DNA of 64,000 nt from Pandoraea vervacti (GTDB lineage: Bacteria > Pseudomonadota > Gammaproteobacteria > Burkholderiales > Burkholderiaceae): the NCBI RefSeq assembly GCF_000934605.2, contig NZ_CP010897.2, positions 3,844,001 through 3,908,000 of the forward strand. Direction: 5' to 3'. Below, one piece after another: positions 56,865 through 64,000 of this stretch (position 1 is its first letter; each line of letters begins with the position of its first letter). Both the position numbers and the translations under genes were made by a program. The notes under the pieces were generated by a model. It did not search any database, had not been told where the DNA came from, and saw only the letters and a list, made by a program, of their open reading frames with translations.

Positions 56865-58814
56865 TTACGGCGTTGCCGTCGCCTTCAGTTCATCGAAACT
56901 GACGATGTGCCCGGCAAGCGCGCTTGCGGCCACCGTGTAAGGGCTCGCCAGCCAGACGTTGCCGGGGCCCGAGCGCCCCGGAAAATTGCGGTTGATCGCG
57001 CTGATCGTGACTTGCCCGGCGGATGTCGACTGTCCGGGGCCACAGTTCGCACATGCGCCGCATCCGGGCATGATGAGCGTCACGCCCGCTTCCTCGAACG
57101 TCTTCAGATAGCCCTGCCGCTCGCAATAGGCGCGCACGTCCATGGTGCCGAATTGCAGGAAGAGCGGCTTGCCCTGCGCGACGCGCAGGCCTCTGGCCAG
57201 CCCCCACGAGAGCACGTCGTGATACGCGTCGAAGTCATCGCGCTTGCCGGCGGTACACGAGCCACCATAGGCGATGTCGATCGGCACGGGCGTGTCCAGC
57301 TCAGCCAGCGCGACACCGTTGCCCGGGTCGCCGGGGCGCGCGAGCATCGGCGTGAGCGATGCGGCATCGATACGGATCACGTCGTGATAGGCGGGGTCGG
57401 CATCGCTCGTCATCCACGGTTCGAGCGTGAAATCGATGCCGCGACGCGCCTTGAGAAACGCCACCGTTTTTTCATCCGGCGCCACGATGCCGGTGAAACC
57501 GCCCAGTTCCGCGACCATATTGGTGAGCGTGGCGCGCTCGTCGACCGACATGGCGCGCACCGCGCTGCCCGCATATTCGAAGACGAGACCGATGGCGCCG
57601 CCGCTGCGAATCGTGTCCAGGCGCAGCAAATGGAGCACCACATCCTTGGCCGTCACGCCTGGCGCGAGCTCACCGTCGATCTCGATGCGAAGCGTCTGCG
57701 GCACCTTGCAGCGTACATACCCCGTCACCCAACTGTTCGCGATGTCGGTGGCGCCTGCACCGAAGGCGAGACAACCCAGCGCGCCCGCGTGAGGCGTATG
57801 AGAATCCGTACCAATGACGATCTGGCCGGGCAGCGCGTAGCGTTCGGCCATGAGCGCATGGCAGATGCCGTCGGCGCCCTCGGCCCCCGGCTCGCCATCG
57901 TCGGTCAGCTGACCGTGCGCGAGCACGGGATATCGGGCGACGAACTCGCGATGTCCGCTGGTCAGATTCGCCACATCGGGCAACAGGCCCTGCGAGACGT
58001 GCGGAAAGCTCTGCCCGGCCAGCACCAGATGGTCCTGAAACGCGATGATGCGCGCGGGATCGTGCAGCACCGCCGGTTCACCGAAGGCGCGATGCATCAG
58101 GTGCGCGCACATACCGGTGAAGTAATCGTGCGAGAAACGCCAGTCCACTTTCACGAACACCCCGTCACCATGCTCGGTGCCCGGCGTGCCCGGGTGCAGG
58201 CGTTGCGCCATGATCTTTTCGACGAGCGTGCGCGCTCGCGCGTCGGTACGCGCCACGGGCGCCGGCCATTCGGCGAACTTGCTGTACGCGAGCAGACCGC
58301 CACTGCGAATGATCTGCTGCGTGAGGGCATCTCGCCCTTTGAGAAACTCGGTAATCGGAATGGCCTCACCGGCCAGAATGCGGTCAAGCACGCCGAAATC
58401 GGTCGTGGTCAGAATGCCGATGTTGTCGCAGTTCTGCTGATAGATGCGCTCGAAGCTCTCGGCCACGATCAGCCGTATGCCGGCCGACAATTCGGCGAGC
58501 GGGCTCGATTCGCGCGACGAGCCCTTGCCGTAACGCTTGCCCGCGACCGTCACCTGAAAGCCGCCGCGACGCACGTCGTGCTCGCCGATGGGCATCTCGT
58601 TTCCCGCCTTGAAACCGACGTACGGATAGCGACCGAGCCGCTCGTCGTACGTGAGCATGACGGTCACGGGCGTGATTTCGTCGGTCGAGACGTTATCGCG
58701 CAACGCGCCGGCCTGCGCGCGGGTGATGGACTCGCCCCCGATCTGACGACGCACGATGTCCGGGTCGTCGGACAGGAACAGCACGCGGCCGTCGAAACGA
58801 ATGATGTCTTCCAT
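56865..58814 (-). CDS. Aconitase-family hydratase with swivel domain at the N-terminus
   Basis: 649-aa [4Fe-4S] hydro-lyase of the aconitase superfamily. Domain order is unusual: the small swivel (LeuD-like) domain comes first (about 1-150: GRVLFLSDDPDIVRRQIGG, DNVSTDEITP, GKRYGKGSSRESSPLAE) and the large cluster-binding (LeuC-like) part follows (about 200-649). Canonical aconitase A and IPMI fusions are the reverse. Cluster cysteines appear in GGSCTAGKRDDF and in MPGCGACANCGPG near the end; GTDSHTPHAGALG is the active-site loop. The ATG at 58814 was chosen for GGAGG 10 nt upstream. Substrate unknown; LysR and MFS neighbours point to a catabolic role. Confidence 0.9.
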   Translation of the reverse strand: MEDIIRFDGRVLFLSDDPDIVRRQIGGESITRAQAGALRDNVSTDEITPVTVMLTYDERLGRYPYVGFKAGNEMPIGEHDVRRGGFQVTVAGKRYGKGSSRESSPLAELSAGIRLIVAESFERIYQQNCDNIGILTTTDFGVLDRILAGEAIPITEFLKGRDALTQQIIRSGGLLAYSKFAEWPAPVARTDARARTLVEKIMAQRLHPGTPGTEHGDGVFVKVDWRFSHDYFTGMCAHLMHRAFGEPAVLHDPARIIAFQDHLVLAGQSFPHVSQGLLPDVANLTSGHREFVARYPVLAHGQLTDDGEPGAEGADGICHALMAERYALPGQIVIGTDSHTPHAGALGCLAFGAGATDIANSWVTGYVRCKVPQTLRIEIDGELAPGVTAKDVVLHLLRLDTIRSGGAIGLVFEYAGSAVRAMSVDERATLTNMVAELGGFTGIVAPDEKTVAFLKARRGIDFTLEPWMTSDADPAYHDVIRIDAASLTPMLARPGDPGNGVALAELDTPVPIDIAYGGSCTAGKRDDFDAYHDVLSWGLARGLRVAQGKPLFLQFGTMDVRAYCERQGYLKTFEEAGVTLIMPGCGACANCGPGQSTSAGQVTISAINRNFPGRSGPGNVWLASPYTVAASALAGHIVSFDELKATATP

Positions 58815-59001
58815 GCGGTAATTGCCTCCGGAAGACAGCATAGCGGCCGCGTCATCGCCCTGCCGTGCCGTCTCGGCAAGCCGGGCGTGACCGTTTGCGA
58901 AGCGACGAGATCTTGAAGCCGCGTCGGTACGAGGGGGTACCAGGGAGACAAGTGGTGACGACGGAGACGACGGGCGATACGGACGCTTTCACGGTGTCGC
59001 G

Positions 59002-59934
59002 CTACGCACCGGTCGTCGCCCCCTGCCCTTGCTGCCCTTGCGCCAGAAAATTCACCACGGCCGACGCCGTCGCACTCAATTGCTCGCGCGACGGGAAAAC
59101 GAGCCACAACTGGCGATGCGCCCATTCGTCGGTAAGCGGACGCACAACAATGTCGAGCTTGCCAACGTACAACTGGCCGACCTGCTCCGGCGCGATGGCG
59201 ATGCCCAGCCCCGCGTGCGCCATGCGACACAGGGCATCGAGACTCGACACGCGAATCTTGATACGCAACGATTCCCCGGCGGCACTCGCCTGCTGGCGCA
59301 ACAACTGCGTGAGCGCGCTGTTGCCTTGCAGGCCGACGAGCGTCTCGCCTGCGCAAGCCGAGAACGGAATCTCGCCGGTACGCGCGGCCAACGGGTGGCT
59401 CGCGGGCAGAATCACGGCCAGCCGGTCGCGGCGGTACGGCACCATCGTGAAGGCCTCAATGCCTTCGACGGCGTTACAGATGCCCACATCGACCGCCCGT
59501 TCGGCCACACGCTGCAGCACCTCGTTGCTGTGCTGCTCGTCGAGCTCGACGTCCACCGCCGAGAACACGCGCCCGAACGCCGCGAGGTCTTCCGGCAGAA
59601 ACTGCACGATGGCCGACAGATTGGCCGCAATGCGCACGCTGCCGCGCGCGCCTTCATGAAATTGGGACAGCTCGGCGCCCAACGATTCGATCGTGCCTAA
59701 AATCCGTTCGGCATAGCGGCGCACCGTCTCACCGACCGGCGTGACGGTGATCCCGCGCTGATGACGCTGGATGAGGGGAAGTCCGACGATAGCTTCGATG
59801 TCGGCAATGCGGCGGCTGATCGCCGAGGGCGCGATGAATTCCCGCTCGGCGGCGCGCGCCATGCTCCGCTCCTGGCAAACGGCCACGAAAAGACGCAAAG
59901 ATGTGAGATCAAGCTTGCGGAGAAGGTTTTCCAT
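59002..59934 (-). CDS. LysR family regulator upstream of the aconitase-family gene
   Basis: 310-aa LysR protein. The HTH (LDLTSLRLFVAVCQERSMARAAEREFIAPSAISRRIADIEA) and the ligand domain from about residue 93 are standard. It is co-directional with the aconitase-family gene (187 bp away) and divergent from the carbamoyltransferase gene. It may regulate either. The ATG at 59934 was selected as the start of the HTH; the longer frame starts in the divergent promoter region. Ligand unknown, probably an organic acid. Confidence 0.9.
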   Translation of the reverse strand: MENLLRKLDLTSLRLFVAVCQERSMARAAEREFIAPSAISRRIADIEAIVGLPLIQRHQRGITVTPVGETVRRYAERILGTIESLGAELSQFHEGARGSVRIAANLSAIVQFLPEDLAAFGRVFSAVDVELDEQHSNEVLQRVAERAVDVGICNAVEGIEAFTMVPYRRDRLAVILPASHPLAARTGEIPFSACAGETLVGLQGNSALTQLLRQQASAAGESLRIKIRVSSLDALCRMAHAGLGIAIAPEQVGQLYVGKLDIVVRPLTDEWAHRQLWLVFPSREQLSATASAVVNFLAQGQQGQGATTGA

Positions 59935-60070
59935 AACCCGTACGGCAATACACCGGAAATGCCGGAAACGCCCGGCTGGCGCGGCCCCGCGAGGAGCACG
60001 TCTTTTGCTGGACAAACAACGAATCGACGCCTATTATACGCATCGCGTACACATACCTGCCGACCCGACC

Positions 60071-61354
60071 ATGAGTGCACAGCAGACTTTCCTGCGCGAC
60101 GCGATGCGTCGCCTGAACATGACCCGCGACACCTTCGCCGAGCGTATCGGCGTTCGCCGGCGCGCCCTCGACACCTGGCTGTTGCCGGAAGATTCGAGCG
60201 AATATCGCACGATGCCGAGTATCGTGGAGAAATTCGTCGGCGAAATTCTCGGTCGCGAGGCACCGTCCGCGGAATCTACGCAAAGCGCACACAAGCCGTT
60301 GCGCGAACGCATGGGCCTCGACGGCAAGCCGCATCTGATCTCCGTCGACCAGTTCTCGCGCGACTCGCTCGAAGAATTGTTCCACGTCGCCGACATCATG
60401 CAGCCGATCGCACGCCGCCAGAAGATCTCGCGCGTGCTCGAAGGCGCTGTGCTCGGCAACCTGTTCTTCGAAGCCAGTACGCGCACCCGCGTGAGCTTCG
60501 GCTCCGCGTTCTGCCGTCTGGGCGGCTCGGTGTGCGACACGACCGGCTTCACGTTCTCGTCGATGGCCAAGGGCGAATCGATCTACGACACGAGCCGCGT
60601 CATGAGCGGCTACGTCGACGCACTGGTCGTGCGCCACCCGGAAAAGGGCTCGGTCGCCGAATTCGCCCGCGCCACGAACATCCCCGTCATCAACGGCGGC
60701 GACGGTCCGGGCGAACACCCCAGCCAGGCCATTCTCGACCTGTACACGATCGGCCGCGAGTTCTCGCGTTTGGGCAAGCTGGTCGACGGCGCCCACGTCG
60801 CGATGGTCGGCGACCTGCGCTATGGTCGCACGGTGCACTCGCTCATCAAGCTGCTCGCGCTGTACCGCGGCCTGAAGTTCACGCTGATCTCGCCGCCGTC
60901 GCTGGAAATGCCGACGTACATTCTCGATCAGATCTCGCAGAACGGCCACGTCATCGTGCAGAGCAATTCGCTGGCCGATCTGGCCGGCGCCGATGTCGTC
61001 TACGCGACACGCATTCAGAAGGAGCGCTTTGCCGACGAGGCCATCGAGGGCTACACCCCCGACTTCCAGATCAACGAAGCGCTCATCAACCAGTACTGCG
61101 ACAGCCGCACGATCATCATGCACCCGCTGCCGCGCGACAGCCGTCCGGGCGCCAACGATCTGTCGACCGACCTGAATCACGACCCGCGTCTTGCGATCTT
61201 CCGTCAGACGGACAACGGAATTCCGGTGCGTATGGCGATCTTCGCCATCCTGCTCGGCGTGGACAAGCAAGTGCAGCACAGCATGCGCGACGCTGCATGG
61301 CGCTCGCCGTCGCACATCGGTCCGGACGACGCGCTGTTCGACGGCCTCGACTGA
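60071..61354 (+). CDS. Aspartate carbamoyltransferase with N-terminal HTH-like extension
   Basis: 427-aa carbamoyltransferase, against about 310-340 aa for standard PyrB. Residues 90-420 show the catalytic core: FFEASTRTRVSFGSAF (carbamoyl phosphate site), GDGPGEHPSQAILDLYTI, VAMVGDLRYGRTVHSL and IMHPLPRDSRPG (aspartate side). Residues 1-60 (LRDAMRRLNMTRDTFAERIGVRRRALDTWLLP) read as an XRE-like helix-turn-helix, including the second-helix pattern TFAERIGV. The fusion suggests a DNA- or partner-binding role, or oligomer assembly. ATG 60071 follows CGACCCGACC, so its ribosome binding site is weak. First step of pyrimidine synthesis; another pyrB likely exists elsewhere. Confidence 0.88.
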   Translation: MSAQQTFLRDAMRRLNMTRDTFAERIGVRRRALDTWLLPEDSSEYRTMPSIVEKFVGEILGREAPSAESTQSAHKPLRERMGLDGKPHLISVDQFSRDSLEELFHVADIMQPIARRQKISRVLEGAVLGNLFFEASTRTRVSFGSAFCRLGGSVCDTTGFTFSSMAKGESIYDTSRVMSGYVDALVVRHPEKGSVAEFARATNIPVINGGDGPGEHPSQAILDLYTIGREFSRLGKLVDGAHVAMVGDLRYGRTVHSLIKLLALYRGLKFTLISPPSLEMPTYILDQISQNGHVIVQSNSLADLAGADVVYATRIQKERFADEAIEGYTPDFQINEALINQYCDSRTIIMHPLPRDSRPGANDLSTDLNHDPRLAIFRQTDNGIPVRMAIFAILLGVDKQVQHSMRDAAWRSPSHIGPDDALFDGLD

Positions 61355-61437
61355 TCGTCAGTCCTTGTCCCTACCCCGGCGCGACGGGCCGGCGGCCCGG
61401 ATGAAGCCGGGCAACGGATCGCGCACATTCGACATTG

Positions 61438-61470
61438 CACTGCCCCCACGGATTTTTCGCGGGGGCAGTG
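61438..61470 (+). terminator. Hairpin after the aspartate carbamoyltransferase gene
   Basis: CACTGCCCCC / GGGGGCAGTG, perfect 10-bp stem with a 13-nt loop rich in T (ATTTTTC), followed by TCGCTTT. Intrinsic terminator, 84 bp after the stop. Confidence 0.65.
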
Positions 61471-61536
61471 TCGCTTTACGAGTAAAATTGCGTCCATCAC
61501 GAATAGGTACGTTTTTTTGCATTTCCGGAGGCCCTC

Positions 61537-62550
61537 ATGCGGCGCAAGACCCTTACTCAATATCTCATCGAACAGCAACGGGAATACAACAACATTCCCG
61601 CCGAGCTGCGCCTGCTGATCGAAGTCGTCGCACGCGCGTGCAAGTCCATCAGCCATGCCGTGTCCAAGGGCGCGCTCGGTGGCGTGCTGGGCAGCGCCGG
61701 CAGCGAGAACGTGCAGGGTGAAGTGCAGAAGAAGCTCGACGTGATCTCCAACGAGATCATGCTCGAAGCGAACGAATGGGGCGGTCATCTCGCAGCCATG
61801 GCGTCGGAAGAAATGGAAGATGTCTTTCATATTCCGAACCGCTATCCGCAAGGCGAATATCTGCTGATGTTCGATCCGCTCGACGGTTCGTCGAACATCG
61901 ACGTGAACGTGTCGATCGGCACGATCTTCTCGGTGCTGCGTTGCCCGGACGGCGTGACGGATCCGACGGAGAAGGACTTCCTGCAACCCGGCACGCAACA
62001 GGTCGCGGCCGGTTACGCGGTGTATGGCCCGCAAACGGTGCTGGTGCTCACCACGGGTCATGGCGTGAACTGTTTCACGCTGGATCGCGAGATGGGCTCG
62101 TGGGTGCTGACGCAGGAAGGTATGCGTATCCCGGAAGACACCAAGGAGTTCGCCATCAACATGTCGAACGAGCGCCACTGGTACCCGCCGGTGCAGCGCT
62201 ACATCGGCGAGTTGCTGCAAGGCAAGGAAGGCGTGCGCGGCAAGGATTTCAATATGCGCTGGATCGCGTCGATGGTGGCGGACGTGCATCGTATTCTCAC
62301 GCGCGGCGGCGTATTCATGTACCCGGCCGACAAGCGTGATCCGGACAAGCCGGGCAAGCTGCGCATCATGTACGAGGCCAACCCGATGAGCTTCCTCGTG
62401 GAGCAGGCAGGCGGCGCCGCCACCAACGGCGTGCAACGCATTCTGGACATCCAGCCGCAGAAGCTGCATGAGCGTGTGGCCGTGTTCCTCGGCTCGAAAA
62501 ACGAGGTCGAACGCGTGACCGGTTATCACCGCGAGGCGAGCGCAAAGTAA
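61537..62550 (+). CDS. fbp: Fructose-1,6-bisphosphatase class I
   Basis: 337-aa gluconeogenic phosphatase. Metal/active site: [21 protein letters not shown] (Asp, Asp, Gly-Ser-Ser), [19 protein letters not shown] and the C-terminal [19 protein letters not shown]. Length is standard. The ATG follows GGAGG at good distance. Monocistronic between the carbamoyltransferase gene and the tRNA gene. Confidence 0.96.
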   Translation: MRRKTLTQYLIEQQREYNNIPAELRLLIEVVARACKSISHAVSKGALGGVLGSAGSENVQGEVQKKLDVISNEIMLEANEWGGHLAAMASEEMEDVFHIPNRYPQGEYLLMFDPLDGSSNIDVNVSIGTIFSVLRCPDGVTDPTEKDFLQPGTQQVAAGYAVYGPQTVLVLTTGHGVNCFTLDREMGSWVLTQEGMRIPEDTKEFAINMSNERHWYPPVQRYIGELLQGKEGVRGKDFNMRWIASMVADVHRILTRGGVFMYPADKRDPDKPGKLRIMYEANPMSFLVEQAGGAATNGVQRILDIQPQKLHERVAVFLGSKNEVERVTGYHREASAK

Positions 62551-62707
62551 CGCGCAGCGCAAGGCACGACACCCGGTCGGACGATCGTCGTCGCGCAAGC
62601 CACGCACGCCGAAAAATTTTCGCGACGACGAGAGCGCAGGATCGCTGGAATTTCAAGGATTTACGCGTAATGCCCGCAAGCATCACAAAAAATCTTTGAA
62701 AAAAGTA

Positions 62708-62735
62708 GTGACAAATCCGGAAAGTCTGCTAATAT
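62708..62735 (+). promoter_or_regulatory. Promoter of the tRNA-Thr gene
   Basis: GTGACA (62708-62713) and TAATAT (62730-62735) with a 16-bp spacer, ending 16 bp before the mature tRNA. AT-rich upstream stretch (AAAAAATCTTTGAAAAAAG) could serve as an UP element. Confidence 0.6.
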
Positions 62736-62751
62736 CTCACTTCTTCGCAGC

Positions 62752-62827
62752 GCCGGAGTAGCTCAGTCGGTAGAGCAGCTCATTCGTAATGAGAAGGTCG
62801 GGGGTTCGATTCCTCTCTCCGGCACCA
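62752..62827 (+). tRNA. tRNA-Thr (anticodon CGT)
   Basis: 76 nt including the encoded CCA. Acceptor stem GCCGGAG / CTCCGGC, D-arm with AGCTCAGTCGGTAGAGC, anticodon loop TTCGTAA with CGT at 62785-62787, T-arm GGGGGTTCGATTCCTC. Reads threonine codon ACG. Confidence 0.97.
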
Positions 62828-62874
62828 GCGACTTACGCAGTCCCTGGTCATGCAAGCAAGACGCAGTCGTCAAC

Positions 62875-62909
62875 AAAAAAGCCGCCCGAATTTATCGTGC
62901 GGCTTTTTT
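62875..62909 (+). terminator. Intrinsic terminator after tRNA-Thr
   Basis: AAAAAAGCCGC / GCGGCTTTTTT with an inner CGA/TCG pairing and T-tract. Strong, 47 bp after the tRNA. Confidence 0.9.
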
Positions 62910-62995
62910 GTTTTTGCCGTTTCGTACTTGTCGTCGGGGATCGTCCGCGCGTGCATGGCGCCGCCACGGCCCACGGCGATCCGATCCTCACGCCG

Positions 62996-63670
62996 TCATC
63001 CTTTGCGACCGTCCTCGCCTGCTTCATCGATGACGTTGTCGTTCGCGCCCTCTTCGTCCTCGGCGGGCTGCGCCATCCATTCGTGATATCCCGCGGAACC
63101 CATCTTGCGCATCAACGCTTCGTTACGTTCGTAGATTGTCTCGGCGTCCGGGAACGCGGCGACAGCGCGGTCGATGCTCGCTTCGCGCAGCAAGTGCAGA
63201 ATCGGATACGGTGACCGATTCGTGAAGTTCTCGACGTCATCCGGCGCAGTGCCTTCGAACTGATAGTCGGGATGAAAGCTCGCGATCTGTAGTTCGCCTT
63301 CCAGATGCAACTGCCTGAGCATGCGCTCGGCGAAGAACAGCGCGTCGTTGTACTCATGAAAGTCGAGCAAGGCGTGCGGCAGGATCAGCAGCGTCGTGTC
63401 GACGTCTTGCGGGTCCGCCTCCGATAACCACTGCAATTCCCTCTCCAGATCCAGCAGCGCGCCCTCCATGTCGCGCGCCGCGCTCACCACGTAGTGAACC
63501 TGATCCTTGACGTGGACGGCCTTGGCGAACGGGCAGAGGTTGAGCCCGATCACCGCGCGCGTGAGCCAGTGACGCGTCGCCGCGATCACGGCCTCGCTGT
63601 CCTGTGCGCTCGCCGTGTGAGCCGCTACGTCTGTCGCCGAAGCGGGCGCCGAAGTTTTCTTGTCCGACAT
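62996..63670 (-). CDS. DUF1415 family protein
   Basis: 224-aa cytosolic protein of DUF1415. Motifs: ATRHWLTRAVIGLNLCPFAKAV (Cys in the conserved NLCPFA), DVDTTLLILPHAL, DFHEYNDALFFAERML, IASFHPDYQFEGTAPDDVEN and NRSPYPILHLLREASIDRA. Function unknown. The first 25 and last 25 residues are disordered (Ala/Ser; Asp/Glu/Asn). Start ATG at 63670 has a weak ribosome binding site. Convergent with the tRNA. Confidence 0.88.
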   Translation of the reverse strand: MSDKKTSAPASATDVAAHTASAQDSEAVIAATRHWLTRAVIGLNLCPFAKAVHVKDQVHYVVSAARDMEGALLDLERELQWLSEADPQDVDTTLLILPHALLDFHEYNDALFFAERMLRQLHLEGELQIASFHPDYQFEGTAPDDVENFTNRSPYPILHLLREASIDRAVAAFPDAETIYERNEALMRKMGSAGYHEWMAQPAEDEEGANDNVIDEAGEDGRKG

Positions 63671-63796
63671 GTGAAATGCATCGCAACGAATCGTGAATAC
63701 CGCATTGTAGTTCGCCTGCGCGCCCGCATCGGCATGTCCGCGGTCGATAGCTTCCCGGCGTGAATGCCAAAACGCGGCCTCGTCTTATGCGCAACC

Positions 63797-64000
63797 ATGC
63801 CGCCTTTGCACCACACGCCGCCAACAGCGCTCATCACCATGCCCGGAACGCCACCCATCCCCACCTGTGCCCACAGCACCAGTTCGCGCGACGACGTCAC
63901 CTCGTCCTCGTCTTCCTCCTCTTCCTCCTCTTCCGCAGCGCCCAACTGGCAGGCCGGCAGGGAGCCGCTTGCCGCGATGTCGCTCGCCGAACTGCTCGAT
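63797..64000 (+). CDS. Partial hypothetical protein (N-terminus only)
   Basis: Frame open from the ATG at 63797 to the window end, 68 codons: a Pro/Thr/His-rich lead, an 11-Ser run encoded by TCC/TCT/TCG codons (about 63903-63935), then NWQAGREPLAAMSLAELLD. The end resembles the start of a folded domain, perhaps a helicase such as RecG, but too little is visible to name it. The start codon is uncertain. Confidence 0.4.
   Translation, partial: MPPLHHTPPTALITMPGTPPIPTCAHSTSSRDDVTSSSSSSSSSSSAAPNWQAGREPLAAMSLAELLD

Noticed and set aside
56907..58916. 669-codon open frame on the plus strand
   Set aside because: Antisense of the aconitase-family gene, which has intact catalytic motifs.

Overview
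The window is GC-rich, densely coded chromosomal DNA with short intergenic gaps. It looks like a Burkholderiales member, most likely Pandoraea or a close Burkholderiaceae relative. This is inferred from gene content (imuA-imuB-dnaE2 mutasome, DUF3563 microprotein, clustered xdhABC/guaD purine genes, metE/metR, CsgG-DUF4810-DUF799 lipoproteins) and not from a database match. I see no insertion sequence, prophage, integrase or CRISPR array.

Layout. 1-3.0 kb: D-amino-acid genes (dadA 3' end, periplasmic amino-acid binding protein, Asp/Glu racemase). 3.5-6.8 kb: a GGDEF-EAL c-di-GMP enzyme followed by an HDOD-GAF protein. 7.4-10.2 kb: xanthine/uracil-type permease and a convergent orphan gene with an effector-like N-terminus. 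10.3-16.7 kb: SOS mutasome operon behind a near-perfect LexA box. 16.9-20.9 kb: mntH, a DUF1348 gene and a three-lipoprotein operon. 21.3-26.4 kb: DUF3563 microprotein, then a copper module (cueR, copA, copZ) with two 19-bp-spacer MerR-type promoters. 26.5-34.4 kb: FMN riboswitch-ribB, thioesterase, cation:proton antiporter, DUF2848-GntR-amidase, dsbB. 34.4-44.9 kb: purine catabolism (LysR, xdhABC, adenine/adenosine deaminase, AzgA-type permease, guaD). 45-49.7 kb: a string of RNA hairpins, a yybP-ykoY Mn2+ riboswitch with a GDT1/UPF0016 exporter, a DUF4136 lipoprotein and pepN. 49.7-51.4 kb: two tandem paralogous genes of unknown function. 51.4-54.8 kb: metE and divergent metR. 54.9-59.9 kb: LysR, swivel-first aconitase-family enzyme, MFS transporter and a 49-aa ORF, all on the minus strand. 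60-64 kb: aspartate carbamoyltransferase with an N-terminal HTH extension, fbp, tRNA-Thr(CGT), a DUF1415 gene and a cut-off gene.

The strongest candidate for something undescribed is the paralogous pair at 49718-51225. Each gene is preceded by a 20-bp CTGT-N8-ACAG palindrome, placed exactly 21 nt from a -10-like hexamer in both cases and so centred near -43 from the inferred transcription start. That is the geometry of a LuxR-type (quorum-sensing) activated promoter. Metal handling also recurs: a copper circuit with two matching CueR-type promoters, a manganese importer (mntH) and a riboswitch-controlled manganese exporter.
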